Assembly: GCA_903873905.1 (NCBI GenBank)
Contig: CAIQQJ010000136.1
Span: forward strand, 1-32,623
Direction: 5' to 3'
Source: an uncultured Flavobacteriales bacterium
Lineage (GTDB): Bacteria > Bacteroidota > Bacteroidia > Palsa-965
Length of the DNA: 32,623 nt
Shown: positions 17,695 through 26,664 of the stretch, in pieces
Position numbering within the stretch: the stretch's first letter is position 1
Layout: every line of letters begins with the position of its first letter
Position numbers and translations under genes: made by a program
Notes under the pieces: model-generated
Told to the model about the DNA's origin: nothing
The model's input: only the letters and a program-made list of their open reading frames with translations
Database searches by the model: none

Positions 17695-19080
17695 ATGAAA
17701 AAATTCATTACCCTACTCGCTTTTGCATTTCCAGGAATGTTGTTTGCGCAACCCATTGTGAGCAATGCAATCGTTTCGCAATATGTGGAAGGAAATACAG
17801 CAACCAATAACAACCGAATTCCATTTTGGTTTTGGGGCGACATTAGTGGATTTACCCCTGGTGCCACCTACCATTATTACTGTGCCCTTGATACGTTAAA
17901 CCCAGCTCCAGCATCGCTTGGTGCGGGCAACCCCTATTTTGTCAATACGGTAAGTGGTGTCATAAGAAGATCGGCCAATGCAAGTATGACTTTAAATACA
18001 GGATATGATTCACTTGTGGCGGACGCAAACGGACACTTAAAAGCTTGGTTTGGTATTGAACCAACAGGAAGTGCCAGATTTACTCCAGGAAGAATTCTTT
18101 GTCCGAAAATAATGCTCAATAATGGGGCGGGTGGAACACTTGTGACAACAAAATTGGATTTTGCTGCCTACCATACAACCGTTTTGAATTTTGGTACAAG
18201 TTCCTTGAATGCAACACAAGGTTCGGCTTTGTATGATTCCTTGAATGCTGCAACGAAAAATTTCATCTGCATTTACGATAACACTACTGCAACGGGGAGA
18301 CCAATTTCTATTGCCATAGTTGAAAATGATGGAATGATGATTAAACAATTACCAAGTACCGCAACTTTTTATAAAAATAAAGTAGACTCATTGAATTTTC
18401 ATTGGGGAACAATCATCCCGAATAATCTTGCAAATGGAGTCCGTGCATTAGAAGAGAGGGCATTTTTGACAGGAGCACCAATTGATACGGTAAGGGATGC
18501 AGATGGGATTTGGTGTTTTGGAACCAACACAGTGAACATGGTGAACGGAACAACTCCGTTGTATTTAAACTCAACTTTTGTATTGACCGCAAGCGCAATT
18601 ATTCCGGATACAACTTGGACAGGAATAAATACGGTATTAACAGCAAGCTCCAATTCCCCTAACTCCATTTACACTTGGGATTTCGGCGATGCGGCAAGTG
18701 GAACTGGCGCAAGTGCAAATCACACGTACCTTACACCAGGTGTTGTAAACGTGCAAGTGGTAATTTCCACTGGAGGATGTAGCATTACCATCAATCAAAC
18801 CATGGTGGTGATGTTGTCAACAGGAATCGTTACACCAATGCCACTTTCATTCCAGTTGATGCCCAATCCAACAAGTGGTGAAATTTATGTTGTCACAAAA
18901 GACAACAATGAAAAATTGATAACTGTCACCGATTTACTCGGACAAACCATTTCTTCCCAAGTGCTCACCGGAAACAAAGTCAGTGTTGATCTCACTGGAC
19001 AAACGCCGGGAGTTTACCTTGTTTCTGTTTCTGATAAAGTGACAGGAAAAACAGGTGTGAAGAAAATAGTTTTGCAATGA
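17695..19080 (+). CDS. Secreted PKD-domain protein with T9SS sorting domain
   Basis: A 461-residue exported protein; the start is set at 17695 because MKKFITLLAFAFPGMLFAQ is a clean signal peptide, while a longer frame from 17650 would precede it with charged residues. Residues about 20-300 form a domain of unknown family (YVEGNTATNNNRIPFWFWGD, then RFTPGRILCPK, AIVENDGMMIKQLP and VRDADGIWCFGTN), which resembles lamin-tail-like or nuclease-associated beta domains of Bacteroidota only loosely, so I leave it unnamed. A PKD domain spans about 312-374 (YTWDFGDAASG, then HTYLTPGVVNVQV). The T9SS type A domain is at about 388-461 (LMPNPTSGEIYVV to KKIVLQ). It is divergent from gene D and has its own terminator at 19100-19129. 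Confidence 0.82.
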   Translation: MKKFITLLAFAFPGMLFAQPIVSNAIVSQYVEGNTATNNNRIPFWFWGDISGFTPGATYHYYCALDTLNPAPASLGAGNPYFVNTVSGVIRRSANASMTLNTGYDSLVADANGHLKAWFGIEPTGSARFTPGRILCPKIMLNNGAGGTLVTTKLDFAAYHTTVLNFGTSSLNATQGSALYDSLNAATKNFICIYDNTTATGRPISIAIVENDGMMIKQLPSTATFYKNKVDSLNFHWGTIIPNNLANGVRALEERAFLTGAPIDTVRDADGIWCFGTNTVNMVNGTTPLYLNSTFVLTASAIIPDTTWTGINTVLTASSNSPNSIYTWDFGDAASGTGASANHTYLTPGVVNVQVVISTGGCSITINQTMVVMLSTGIVTPMPLSFQLMPNPTSGEIYVVTKDNNEKLITVTDLLGQTISSQVLTGNKVSVDLTGQTPGVYLVSVSDKVTGKTGVKKIVLQ

Positions 19081-19099
19081 CCCATGGAATATGGTAAGG

Positions 19100-19129
19100 G
19101 CCGTCTCTGAAAAGGGGCGGCTTCTTTTT
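19100..19129 (+). terminator. Intrinsic terminator behind the PKD cargo gene
   Basis: GCCGTCTC (19100-19107) pairs with GGGGCGGC (19114-19121), with two G-U pairs, and is followed by TTCTTTTT. It starts 20 bases past the stop codon. Confidence 0.8.
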
Positions 19130-19234
19130 GGGATCATTTTTTTCAAGCTGATCTTATTGAGTCGGCCAAACGACGCAAAAACTCAACGTTCAATTACCAG
19201 CAAGGATTATTTTAAATAATTTTTGATTGGGAAA

Positions 19235-21022
19235 TCAATCCAATTTCAACACTGCCATAAACGCACTCTGCGGAATTTCTACGTTGCCCACTTGACGCAT
19301 TCGCTTCTTTCCTTCCTTCTGCTTCTCAAGCAATTTTCGCTTACGAGAAATATCACCTCCATAACATTTCGCTGTTACGTCTTTTCGCATGGCGGAAATG
19401 TTTTCACGGGAAACAATTTTTGCTCCGATTGCAGCCTGAATAGCAATTTGAAATTGTTGACGTGGAATTAATTCCTTCAATTTTTCGCAAATCTTTTTTC
19501 CAAACTCATGTGCACGAGTACGGTGAATCAATGCAGACAACGCATCCACTTGATCGCTATTGATGAGAATATCCAGTTTTACAAGATCGGATTGGCGATA
19601 ATCTATTGGATGATAATCGAAAGATGCATAACCTTTGGAAATGGATTTCAGTTTATCATAAAAATCAAAAACGATTTCTCCCAATGGTATTTCAAAAACC
19701 AATTCAACACGATCAGTTGTAAGATAGGTTTGATTCAAAATAATTCCTCGTTTTTCCATGCACAACTTAATGATGGAACCCACGAACTCTGTTTTGGAAA
19801 TAATATTTGCTTTGATAAAAGGCTCTTCAATAAAATCGAGTTTACTTGGATCGGGCATGTCACTCGGATTGTTCATGTAAATGACTTCTCCATTGGTGAT
19901 ATGGGCGATATAAGAAACGTTAGGGACAGTTGTAATGACTGTCATGTTGAATTCGCGCTCCAATCGTTCCTGCACAATTTCCATATGCAACATTCCCAAA
20001 AAGCCACAACGGAAACCAAATCCCAAAGCAGCTGAAGCTTCCGGTTCCCAAGTGAGTGACGCGTCGTTCAATTGCAATTTCTCCATGGAATATCGCAACT
20101 CTTCGAAATCATCCGTATCAACCGGATAAATTCCAGCGAATACCATTGGCTTCACATCTTCAAATCCATCAACACCTTTTTCACAAGGATTTGCAACGGA
20201 AGTAATTGTATCACCAACTTTCACTTCTCGCGCCGACTTAATTCCTGAAATAATATATCCTACATCACCAGTTTTTACAACATCACGAGGCGCTAAACCA
20301 AGTTTGAGGTTTCCAACTTCATCTGCCAAATATTCACTTCCTGTATTGAAGAATTTCACCTTTTCTCCTTTACGAATTTCACCGTTCAGTACTTTGTAAT
20401 AAGCGATGATACCACGGAAAGAATTAAAAACAGAATCGAAAATCAAGGCTTGTAATGGAGCTTGCGGATCTCCTTTAGGAGAAGGCACGCGTTCAATAAT
20501 TGCGTCAAGAATTTCCTGGATTCCAATTCCTGTTTTTCCTGATGCAGAAATAATTTCTTCACGCTTGCAACCCAACAAATCAACAATCTGATCTTTCACA
20601 ACTTCGGGTTCTGCACTTGGCAAATCAATCTTATTGAGGACGGGAATTATTGCCAAATCATTTCCTAAGGCCAGGTATAAATTCGAAATTGTTTGCGCTT
20701 GAATTCCTTGTGCAGCATCAACAATCAACAAGGCTCCTTCACAACTTGCAATGGAACGTGAAACCTCGTAAGAAAAATCCACATGACCAGGCGTATCAAT
20801 TAGGTTCAACGCGTATTCAACGCCATGCCTTTTGTAATTCATTTGAATCGCATGGCTCTTGATTGTGATGCCACGTTCTTTTTCAAGATCCATATCATCG
20901 AGCACCTGATTTTCCATCTCACGTTTAGAAATCGTGCCTGTGAACTCAAGTAAACGATCAGCCAAAGTGGATTTACCATGGTCGATATGGGCGATAATGC
21001 AGAAATTGCGGATGTTCTTCAT
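19235..21022 (-). CDS. lepA: Elongation factor 4 (LepA), ribosome back-translocating GTPase
   Basis: A 595-residue translational GTPase of the usual length (about 600). The G motifs are intact: AHIDHGKST (11-19), RGITI (50-54), DTPGH (76-80) and NKID (130-133). The LepA-specific C-terminal region ends in [20 protein letters not shown] followed by [19 protein letters not shown]4 binds the ribosome and remodels stalled or mis-translocated complexes. The gene is alone on the minus strand; a TACCTTTG -7 element lies 18 bases upstream. No signal peptidase gene follows, unlike the lepA-lepB operon of enterobacteria. Confidence 0.98.
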   Translation of the reverse strand: MKNIRNFCIIAHIDHGKSTLADRLLEFTGTISKREMENQVLDDMDLEKERGITIKSHAIQMNYKRHGVEYALNLIDTPGHVDFSYEVSRSIASCEGALLIVDAAQGIQAQTISNLYLALGNDLAIIPVLNKIDLPSAEPEVVKDQIVDLLGCKREEIISASGKTGIGIQEILDAIIERVPSPKGDPQAPLQALIFDSVFNSFRGIIAYYKVLNGEIRKGEKVKFFNTGSEYLADEVGNLKLGLAPRDVVKTGDVGYIISGIKSAREVKVGDTITSVANPCEKGVDGFEDVKPMVFAGIYPVDTDDFEELRYSMEKLQLNDASLTWEPEASAALGFGFRCGFLGMLHMEIVQERLEREFNMTVITTVPNVSYIAHITNGEVIYMNNPSDMPDPSKLDFIEEPFIKANIISKTEFVGSIIKLCMEKRGIILNQTYLTTDRVELVFEIPLGEIVFDFYDKLKSISKGYASFDYHPIDYRQSDLVKLDILINSDQVDALSALIHRTRAHEFGKKICEKLKELIPRQQFQIAIQAAIGAKIVSRENISAMRKDVTAKCYGGDISRKRKLLEKQKEGKKRMRQVGNVEIPQSAFMAVLKLD

Positions 21023-21039
21023 TGCTATTTTAAGGAGTG

Positions 21040-21047
21040 CAAAGGTA
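21040..21047 (-). promoter_or_regulatory. Promoter -7 element of lepA
   Basis: TACCTTTG on the minus strand is a full match to TAnnTTTG. No TTG is present about 20 bases further upstream. It predicts a leader of only about 10 bases. Confidence 0.5.
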
Positions 21048-21324
21048 GTGAAAAAAGGGGCGTGGGACGTGGGATGCAGGACGTGATTTTATTTGCCCTC
21101 TTTCAGGGTTTCCGTCAATACTTTCCATGCAATAAAAAAAAATGGGCAGGGCCTTCATGGAATACGAAAACCTCCAAAAGAGAATAGTAAGCAGGTGAAA
21201 AAAACATCCAAATTCCATTTACCAGATATGACGAAAAGGCTTGTTGAGTGCTTATCTTGTGAAAGAATTTAATAATAACCCAATTCTTCAGATGAATTTG
21301 TGATTTGAACGAATGAATAAAACT
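21048..21324. other. Intergenic region, no gene seen
   Basis: Between the lepA promoter and the VTT-like gene. It contains a 7-bp repeat block (21062-21089), an A run near 21131-21139 and AT-rich sequence. Short open frames here have no recognisable features. Confidence 0.5.
21062..21089. repeat. Degenerate 7-bp tandem repeat block
   Basis: GTGGGAC, GTGGGAT, GCAGGAC, GTGATTT: four consecutive heptamers of the GTGnnAn type. The same period and GTG start recur at 26410-26472. Confidence 0.6.
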
Positions 21325-21332
21325 AGGGGAGG
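21325..21332 (+). promoter_or_regulatory. Unusually strong Shine-Dalgarno sequence
   Basis: AGGGGAGG ends five bases before the ATG at 21338. Most other starts in this window have no such sequence, as is normal in Bacteroidota. It favours 21338 over the second ATG at 21341. Confidence 0.6.
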
Positions 21333-21337
21333 TTTTT

Positions 21338-21937
21338 ATGATGTTGTGGGGCAAATATTTTTTGGTCTTCATAGGAAGTTTATTGGTGGATATCGTTCCG
21401 CTTCCATTGCCACCCGCTTTTACGGTTATGATCTTTTTGCAAATCACTTTTGATCTCAATATTTGGTGGGTGATTGGCATCGGTGTATTAGGTTCCATCG
21501 CTGGAAGATATATTCTCGCATTATACATCCCAAATCTTGCGCATAAAATTTTCAATCCCGCAAAAAATGAGGATGTTCACTTTCTAGGCCAGAAACTGAA
21601 ATCAAAAAAAGGAAGAGGACGCGCAATGATCCTAATTTATTCCCTTATGCCCTTACCCACAACACCATTGTTCATTGCGGGTGGAATGGCAAGACTGAGT
21701 CCTTTGTTTATCCTTCCCCCATTTGTTATTGGAAAACTGATCAGTGACAGTATTGCGGTTTTTATGGGAAAATATGCCACTGAAAATACGGAAGATCTTA
21801 TGAAAGGATTGATTTCATGGCAATCGATAACAGGACTGATTATTGGATTGGCGCTACTTTTCGCAGTAGTATTTATTGATTGGATGAAGTTGCTGCAGGA
21901 AAAGAAATTTTCTCTGAAGTTTAATGTTTGGAGATAA
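21338..21937 (+). CDS. VTT/DedA-like integral membrane protein
   Basis: A 199-residue polytopic membrane protein. It has two hydrophobic, proline-rich modules: residues 6-62 with LLVDIVPLPLPPAFTV, and 96-145 with YSLMPLPTTPLFIAGGMARL, plus a C-terminal helix (163-182). The repeated 'P.P..P.f..aG' segment matches the re-entrant loops of VTT (DedA/SNARE-associated, YqaA-like) proteins, which flip or transport lipids such as undecaprenyl phosphate or phosphatidylethanolamine. The acidic residue usually found in the first loop could be Asp18, but the family assignment rests on overall pattern. It is transcribed towards the T9SS cargo gene at 22013, with a shared terminator between them. Confidence 0.72.
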   Translation: MMLWGKYFLVFIGSLLVDIVPLPLPPAFTVMIFLQITFDLNIWWVIGIGVLGSIAGRYILALYIPNLAHKIFNPAKNEDVHFLGQKLKSKKGRGRAMILIYSLMPLPTTPLFIAGGMARLSPLFILPPFVIGKLISDSIAVFMGKYATENTEDLMKGLISWQSITGLIIGLALLFAVVFIDWMKLLQEKKFSLKFNVWR

Positions 21938-21952
21938 AGTGCAGAATTAAAA

Positions 21953-21994
21953 ATGTCCTTTCTCCATTCCGATATTTCGGGGGAAAAAGGACAT
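21953..21994. terminator. Hairpin between convergent genes
   Basis: ATGTCCTT (21953-21960) pairs with AAGGACAT (21987-21994), extended inward by CTCC/GGGG pairing across an A-rich mismatch. It follows the VTT-like stop by 16 bases and the minus-strand T9SS gene stop by 19 bases. Confidence 0.65.
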
Positions 21995-22012
21995 CTTATT
22001 TCTGAAATATTA

Positions 22013-22954
22013 TTATTGAACGGAAAGTTTTCCTGTTGCAATTATTTCGCCTTCGTTTACAAGATTGTATAAATAAATTCCATCATTCAATCCTTCACGA
22101 TTAATGGTAATGTTTTCTCCATTAAGATCCGACATCACACGAACTTTGTTTCCGAGAACATCAAAGATTTCAAGTGATGCATTTTTCAATATTACATTAC
22201 TGAAACTCAAGGTTGCTTTATTGCTGAAGGGATTCGGAAAAACAGAAACGATGGCAAGATTGCTATGTTGTTCTTCCATTCCAATTAATCCCGTAAATGC
22301 TAAATCATCAAGCGTGAAAATGGTTCCTGGATGTGGAGTTGTTGCCACAATTCCTGCGGCAATAAAACAAGTATCGGGAGTAAGTCCTGAAGAATAGGTC
22401 AACGGAAGGCTGAAACTTGTCCAAGCTGCCGCATTTGTGATGTAATAATTCTGGGTATTAACAAGTGTATCACGCGTATTTGTAATCGTATTCCATTTTG
22501 TCATGATCACTCCAACGGTTGTTGAATCGCCACCAACACTGCTGAACTTTCTAAAACCTGTAAGATTTGCAGAACGCGTTGAATAAGGAAAACCCATTGC
22601 TCCAGGTCCACCAAAAGCTACATTGAAAAAATTCGTTGCTGATGGCTCAGAAAAAATTGATCCCGCAATGGTGTCGCCTGCGTTACTTTGAACAACGGCC
22701 ATTTGCACTGCGAAAGATCCACCATGCGCAGAGCCCACTTGTGTAACAGCATTCACTACATAAGTTGCATTACCAAATAAATTGGAAATATAAGATTGAA
22801 GTACATCACCTGAAATCCAGTTCTGTGGAACAGAATACGTGTGCGGACTTTCAACATTATTCGCCCAAGTTTCAAATCCCGGAGTAGGAATTGTTTGTGC
22901 AAAGGAAATTGCACTGATGAATGTTGTTGCGAAAAACAAAGTAATTTTTTTCAT
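22013..22954 (-). CDS. Secreted protein with T9SS sorting domain, PCMD-like
   Basis: A 313-residue exported protein starting MKKITLFFATTFISAISFAQ, a textbook signal peptide; an upstream in-frame ATG at 23023 would add 23 unlikely residues. The mature part opens PTPGFETWANN and continues YSVPQNWISGD, then GGSFAVQMAVV and FTLDDLAFTG. This 'FE.W ... P..W ... G..a' pattern is like the putative carbohydrate-metabolism / jelly-roll domains common in Bacteroidota surface proteins, which would suggest glycan binding (inference). Residues about 237-313 are the T9SS type A domain (VFPNPFSNKATLSF to GIYLYNL to KLSVQ). It is divergent from metF; a TATCTTTG -7 element lies at 22984-22991. Confidence 0.83.
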   Translation of the reverse strand: MKKITLFFATTFISAISFAQTIPTPGFETWANNVESPHTYSVPQNWISGDVLQSYISNLFGNATYVVNAVTQVGSAHGGSFAVQMAVVQSNAGDTIAGSIFSEPSATNFFNVAFGGPGAMGFPYSTRSANLTGFRKFSSVGGDSTTVGVIMTKWNTITNTRDTLVNTQNYYITNAAAWTSFSLPLTYSSGLTPDTCFIAAGIVATTPHPGTIFTLDDLAFTGLIGMEEQHSNLAIVSVFPNPFSNKATLSFSNVILKNASLEIFDVLGNKVRVMSDLNGENITINREGLNDGIYLYNLVNEGEIIATGKLSVQ

Positions 22955-22983
22955 AGGGATTTTCGGTTTGATGATTTGTAATG

Positions 22984-22991
22984 CAAAGATA
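22984..22991 (-). promoter_or_regulatory. Promoter -7 element of the T9SS gene
   Basis: TATCTTTG on the minus strand, a full match to TAnnTTTG, 29 bases upstream of the start at 22954. A TTG lies 17 bases further upstream, somewhat close. Confidence 0.5.
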
Positions 22992-23032
22992 AATGAAATC
23001 AAATCGGGCAATTCAACTTTCAATAGAATATG

Positions 23033-23040
23033 TACTTTTG
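23033..23040 (+). promoter_or_regulatory. Promoter -7 element of metF
   Basis: TACTTTTG, a full match to TAnnTTTG, ending 20 bases before the metF ATG at 23061. No good -33 TTTG is seen. It lies within the longer open frame that continues upstream, which supports the start at 23061. Confidence 0.55.
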
Positions 23041-23060
23041 ACTCCGCTTACACACTAACC

Positions 23061-24014
23061 ATGAAAGTAACAGACCATCTCAAAGCGTCGAAATCAACGC
23101 TTTTCTCAATAGAAATTCTTCCTCCACTAAAAGGCAAGAGCATCACTTCCATTTACGAAGGCATTGATCCTTTGATGGAATTTAAACCTTCTTTTGTGGA
23201 TGTTACTTACCATCGTGAAGAATACGTTTACAAAAAACGAGATGGTGGTTATCTTGAAAAAGTTTCCATTCGCAAACGTCCTGGCACTGTTGGAATTTGT
23301 GCTGCGATTATGAACCGATATCACATCGATGCGGTTCCGCATATTATTTGTGGAGGTTTTACAAAAGAAGAAACAGAAAGTGCACTTATCGATTTGCAGT
23401 TTCTTGGAATTGAAAATGTTTTGCTGTTACGCGGTGATGCAATCAAGACGGAATCCGCATTTGTTCCTGAGCCAAATGGACACAACTATGCAATTGATTT
23501 GGTGAAACAAGTTGTTGAAATGAATAAAGGTTTATATCTGCACGAAGATGTTGTTGATATGGCTCCAACTCATTTCTGCGTGGGTGTTGCAGGATACCCC
23601 GAGAAACATTTCGAAGCGCCAAATTTGTATGCCGATATGCAATTTCTAAAAGCAAAAGTGGATGCCGGTGCAGATTACATTGTTACACAAATGTTTTTCG
23701 ACAATCAAAAGTTTTTTGAGTTCAAATCAAAATGTAAGGAAGCTGGAATAAATGTTCCCATCATTCCAGGATTAAAAATTCTTACATCGAAAAAACAAAT
23801 ACTGGCGCTTCCGAAACTTTTCCATATTGATGTTCCGCAGGATTTATTCGTGGAAGTTGAAAAATGTAAAGACGATAAAGAAGTGAGAGAACTTGGAATA
23901 CGTTGGTGCATTCAACAATCCAAAGAATTGGTGAAAGCTGGCGTTCCTTGTTTGCATTTTTACACAATGGGAACAAGTGAAACGACAAGAAGAGTTGCGA
24001 GTGAAGTGTTTTAA
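23061..24014 (+). CDS. metF: 5,10-Methylenetetrahydrofolate reductase
   Basis: A 317-residue flavoprotein that reduces methylene-THF to methyl-THF, the methyl donor for methionine synthesis. It starts MKVTDHLKASKSTLFSIEIL; Glu18 in the FSIEILPP motif corresponds to the catalytic Glu28 of E. coli MetF. Other family segments are SFVDVTYHREEY, VPHIICGGFTKEE, NVLLLRGD, ADYIVTQMFFDNQKFF and INVPIIPGLKILTSKKQ. The frame stays open upstream to 22839, but that part is the shadow of the divergent gene, and the TAnnTTTG element at 23033-23040 supports 23061 as the start. The length matches the short bacterial form without the eukaryotic regulatory domain. It stands alone; no metH is adjacent. Confidence 0.97.
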   Translation: MKVTDHLKASKSTLFSIEILPPLKGKSITSIYEGIDPLMEFKPSFVDVTYHREEYVYKKRDGGYLEKVSIRKRPGTVGICAAIMNRYHIDAVPHIICGGFTKEETESALIDLQFLGIENVLLLRGDAIKTESAFVPEPNGHNYAIDLVKQVVEMNKGLYLHEDVVDMAPTHFCVGVAGYPEKHFEAPNLYADMQFLKAKVDAGADYIVTQMFFDNQKFFEFKSKCKEAGINVPIIPGLKILTSKKQILALPKLFHIDVPQDLFVEVEKCKDDKEVRELGIRWCIQQSKELVKAGVPCLHFYTMGTSETTRRVASEVF

Positions 24015-24037
24015 ATAATTCTGAATTCTCAGTTTTG

Positions 24038-24068
24038 AATTTTGAATTGAATTCGGTAATTCAAAATT
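24038..24068. terminator. AT-rich hairpin between convergent genes
   Basis: A perfect 11-bp inverted repeat, AATTTTGAATT (24038-24048) and AATTCAAAATT (24058-24068), nine-base loop. It follows metF and its right arm overlaps the stop codon of the minus-strand gene at 24067. Confidence 0.6.
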
Positions 24069-25941
24069 AATTTTCCTCGATTTTATTTTTTTTCAGAAAA
24101 TTATTTGACCAATCAACAATAACACTGCGGTCAAAATCAGAAGCTGTTCTTTTAATAATCTTTACAGCCGCATTCATCTGATATTTTTCATTGGCATCGG
24201 GTGGCGTTTTCGTATCCTGCACTTTCACTTCAAAATCACTCAACAAACGCATTGCGATCCGATCCCCTTTTTCCTTTTGACCACACTCGTAATAGGTTTG
24301 AACACCATAAGCCCACATTGCCCCATATTCCCATTCACTTGGCGGGAATAATGAATCGCAATAATTCAGCAAGCGAATCGCTTTTTCAGGCTGCAAAGCG
24401 GAAAGCTCATATGCCAGTAAAATATATTCCATTTTGAAATTTGTCACAAACATTGGCCCCACATATTTATCAATTCCCGGAGCGTAGCTAAAATCAATTT
24501 TCATCAAGTTGTCATACATCACAACCGGAAGGAAGTTTTGTCCGAACATCAACTTGGGATTTCCACCCGAAATTTCAAATGGAATAAACCGATTGACCAC
24601 GCCTTCACTGAACAGGTATTTATCAATAGTAATATTCAATTCGCCGCAAGTGATGGTGTAATAAATAGGCCTTTCATTGAGATTCGAAAGAATAACATCC
24701 AATTGAGCAAAATCGCTTCTAAGCAAATAGGATTTGTGTAGGTCAATCATCAATGCACTGTCAGGAACCAAGTTCTCTATTTCTTTGAAAAAGGAAAAAT
24801 GAGTCGCAATGGAAATAGTGCAATTAGGAAAATTGTAATAGCTATAATCACTCGATTGATCTTCGCCCTTTATCTGCTGCAATTTTTTTTTATTCAAAAA
24901 TTCCTCATAAGTGATTGGGTCGGGTTCAATATTTTCATTTTGAAAATAATCACTTTCCTTCTCAGCATATTTTTTCATGTCAAAGGAAAACTTCACAGGT
25001 AAAGCTTTCCCTTTGCCTTTCCCGGCCTGCTCAAGTGTTGATGCAAGATTCATCATCGACAGATTAAGCAGTGTCACATCAGAACGAACTCCTTTGACAA
25101 ACTGCAGGTATTCCAAAGGAAATGTATCGTTGTCACCATTTGTAAATAGTATGGCGTTGGGATCGCACTCTTCAAGAACACTCCTTGCAAAGCCAAGCAA
25201 GAGGGGATCGAATAAATCCTCCTTGAAATAAGGTGCTGCAATATTTTCCTTCCCGAATAAAAGAAGATAATCGTAAAACGACATGATCTCGTCTGCGTAT
25301 TTGGTATTGGAGCAACCGGCAAGCATTTCATAATTTGAATTTTGTTTTCGGAGTCGGTCAAATGTTGCAATTGCAAATTGTTCGTAGTGGACAAAACTAT
25401 CAAGTTTCATTTTTTCATCAAGTCCTGGATTTAAAACATGGAATCCATAACTGTGTTCCGTAAAACCAAAAGCATAATTGGAAAAAGCCCGTCCCAAACC
25501 CTCAAGCATTGTGTCAGCCAAAATTTTTTCTTCACTAAAATCATGAATCACATCTTTGTCAAAACCAATATATCCATAATAGGGATTGCGAGAATAATTA
25601 TATCGGTCGCCATATGGAAATATTTGGTTTTTCACTTCTTCCGTAATCGGAGTCTTTCCTGATTTGAATGTAGAAAGTGGCAAGTATGCTAATTGCTTTG
25701 CAGACCAAAACAACTCCTCCGAAATTACTGCTGCAGGAAATTTTGTTGCATCCGTCCATTGCACAAACCAACCTTCAGGTTTTTTTGCAAAATGCAATGT
25801 GTGCTCTGCTACAGATTGAGGCACATCGTAACTTTTATAAAGCTCGCCAATAACCGTATTGAGTTGTGGATAGATAACTTGTTTTGCATGCAGGGAAAAT
25901 GCAAAAAAGAGAGGTAGTAAAAACAGGCTACAATATTTCAT
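24067..25941 (-). CDS. Exported protein like the soluble C-terminal part of DUF2723 proteins
   Basis: A 624-residue protein with signal peptide MKYCSLFLLPLFFAFSLHAK and no other membrane segment. Residues 258-300 carry ECDPNAILFTNGDNDTFPLE followed by YLQFVKGVRSDVTLLNLSMM. From memory this is the hallmark of the periplasmic C-terminal region of Bacteroidota DUF2723 proteins (TMEM260-like, large polytopic glycosyltransferase-fold proteins), where it also precedes TPR-like helices; here the C-terminal 130 residues look TPR-like (AYGVQTYYECGQKEKGDRIA). The polytopic N-terminal half of those proteins is absent and replaced by about 230 soluble residues I do not recognise. It is therefore probably periplasmic or surface-exposed and not itself a membrane glycosyltransferase. 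It is a single-gene unit on the minus strand, convergent with metF. Confidence 0.7.
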   Translation of the reverse strand: MKYCSLFLLPLFFAFSLHAKQVIYPQLNTVIGELYKSYDVPQSVAEHTLHFAKKPEGWFVQWTDATKFPAAVISEELFWSAKQLAYLPLSTFKSGKTPITEEVKNQIFPYGDRYNYSRNPYYGYIGFDKDVIHDFSEEKILADTMLEGLGRAFSNYAFGFTEHSYGFHVLNPGLDEKMKLDSFVHYEQFAIATFDRLRKQNSNYEMLAGCSNTKYADEIMSFYDYLLLFGKENIAAPYFKEDLFDPLLLGFARSVLEECDPNAILFTNGDNDTFPLEYLQFVKGVRSDVTLLNLSMMNLASTLEQAGKGKGKALPVKFSFDMKKYAEKESDYFQNENIEPDPITYEEFLNKKKLQQIKGEDQSSDYSYYNFPNCTISIATHFSFFKEIENLVPDSALMIDLHKSYLLRSDFAQLDVILSNLNERPIYYTITCGELNITIDKYLFSEGVVNRFIPFEISGGNPKLMFGQNFLPVVMYDNLMKIDFSYAPGIDKYVGPMFVTNFKMEYILLAYELSALQPEKAIRLLNYCDSLFPPSEWEYGAMWAYGVQTYYECGQKEKGDRIAMRLLSDFEVKVQDTKTPPDANEKYQMNAAVKIIKRTASDFDRSVIVDWSNNFLKKNKIEEN

Positions 25942-26034
25942 AGGGATTCGAATTTCTCCGTCAATTCGGTTTTATACGAAGCTACACATTAGCAATTCAA
26001 TCCGGAATGATTTGCGATTTCGAAACAAATTCAA

Positions 26035-26400
26035 CTAACCTCCGAATGGTTGAAATGCTCCAGGAATATGTTTCAACACAGATTCATTATTCCTCTTAAT
26101 AATTCCCACCACATCAAATCGCACTTCGCACGACAATTTTTTTTGTTCGAGATATAGATTAGCTGCACGAATTAATTTCGCTTGCTTCTGCTTATTGACA
26201 AACATTTCCGGTTCTCCATAAGCATCTGTGCCTCTCGTTTTCACTTCCACAATTACCAGCTCCTCCTTATCCATCGCGACAATATCAATTTCCAAATGCA
26301 AAAACTTCCAATTCAGCTCACGGATTTCAAGTCCTTTTCCTCTTAGAAAACGAACCGCAGCATCTTCGCCCCATTGACCTAATTTCTGATTTTTATTCAT
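26035..26400 (-). CDS. yraN: YraN/UPF0102 family nuclease-fold protein
   Basis: A 121-residue protein starting MNKNQKLGQWGEDAAVRFLR. The family core is present: GEDAA near the start, LEIDIVA (36-42, Asp39) and VIVEVKTR (49-56, Glu52/Lys54), the PD-(D/E)xK-like arrangement of the UPF0102 fold, then the 'K..kli.aA..yl' helix and FDVVGI. The usual Gly before EID is replaced by Leu (LEIDIVA). Its cellular role is still not settled; a nuclease-like fold is known for the family. The start at 26400 is preferred: the frame extends 30 bases upstream only through the 7-bp repeat block beginning at 26410. Confidence 0.92.
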   Translation of the reverse strand: MNKNQKLGQWGEDAAVRFLRGKGLEIRELNWKFLHLEIDIVAMDKEELVIVEVKTRGTDAYGEPEMFVNKQKQAKLIRAANLYLEQKKLSCEVRFDVVGIIKRNNESVLKHIPGAFQPFGG

Positions 26401-26409
26401 CGCTTTTAA

Positions 26410-26472
26410 GTGACAGGTGGCAGGTGACAAGTGACAGGTGACAGGTGACAGGTGACAGGTGGCAAGTGAGAG
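26410..26472. repeat. Nine tandem 7-bp repeats (GTGACAG type)
   Basis: Nine back-to-back heptamers: GTGACAG, GTGGCAG, GTGACAA, four GTGACAG, GTGGCAA, GTGAGAG. The block begins 10 bases upstream of the yraN start, within its 5' leader. Confidence 0.9.
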
Positions 26473-26484
26473 AAAATTAATACC

Positions 26485-26512
26485 CTGTCACTTGTCCCCT
26501 ACCACTTGTCAC
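26485..26512. repeat. Four inverted 7-bp repeats
   Basis: CTGTCAC, TTGTCCC, CTACCAC, TTGTCAC: heptamers of the same family in the opposite orientation, 12 bases after the direct block, so the two blocks can pair as a large hairpin. Confidence 0.85.
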
Positions 26513-26611
26513 ATATTTCTGCGAATCTAAGAATAGGCTGGCATGATATTCGTTTGTAATTGGCTAATTATGAGAAGTGTTAAGAAACAATGTTCAATAT
26601 ACTTTACGCTC

Positions 26612-26632
26612 GCCACTTATCACGTGCCACTT
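26612..26632. repeat. Third block of inverted 7-bp repeats
   Basis: GCCACTT, ATCACGT, GCCACTT: three more units in the inverted orientation, about 30 bases upstream of the DUF4412 gene start. Confidence 0.7.
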
Positions 26633-26664
26633 TTACCTAAATTCGTTTATCAAAAAATAGCCCT

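Noticed and set aside
22839-23060. Upstream extension of the metF frame
   Set aside because: Covers the divergent T9SS gene start and a TAnnTTTG promoter element; the MetF family begins at 23061.
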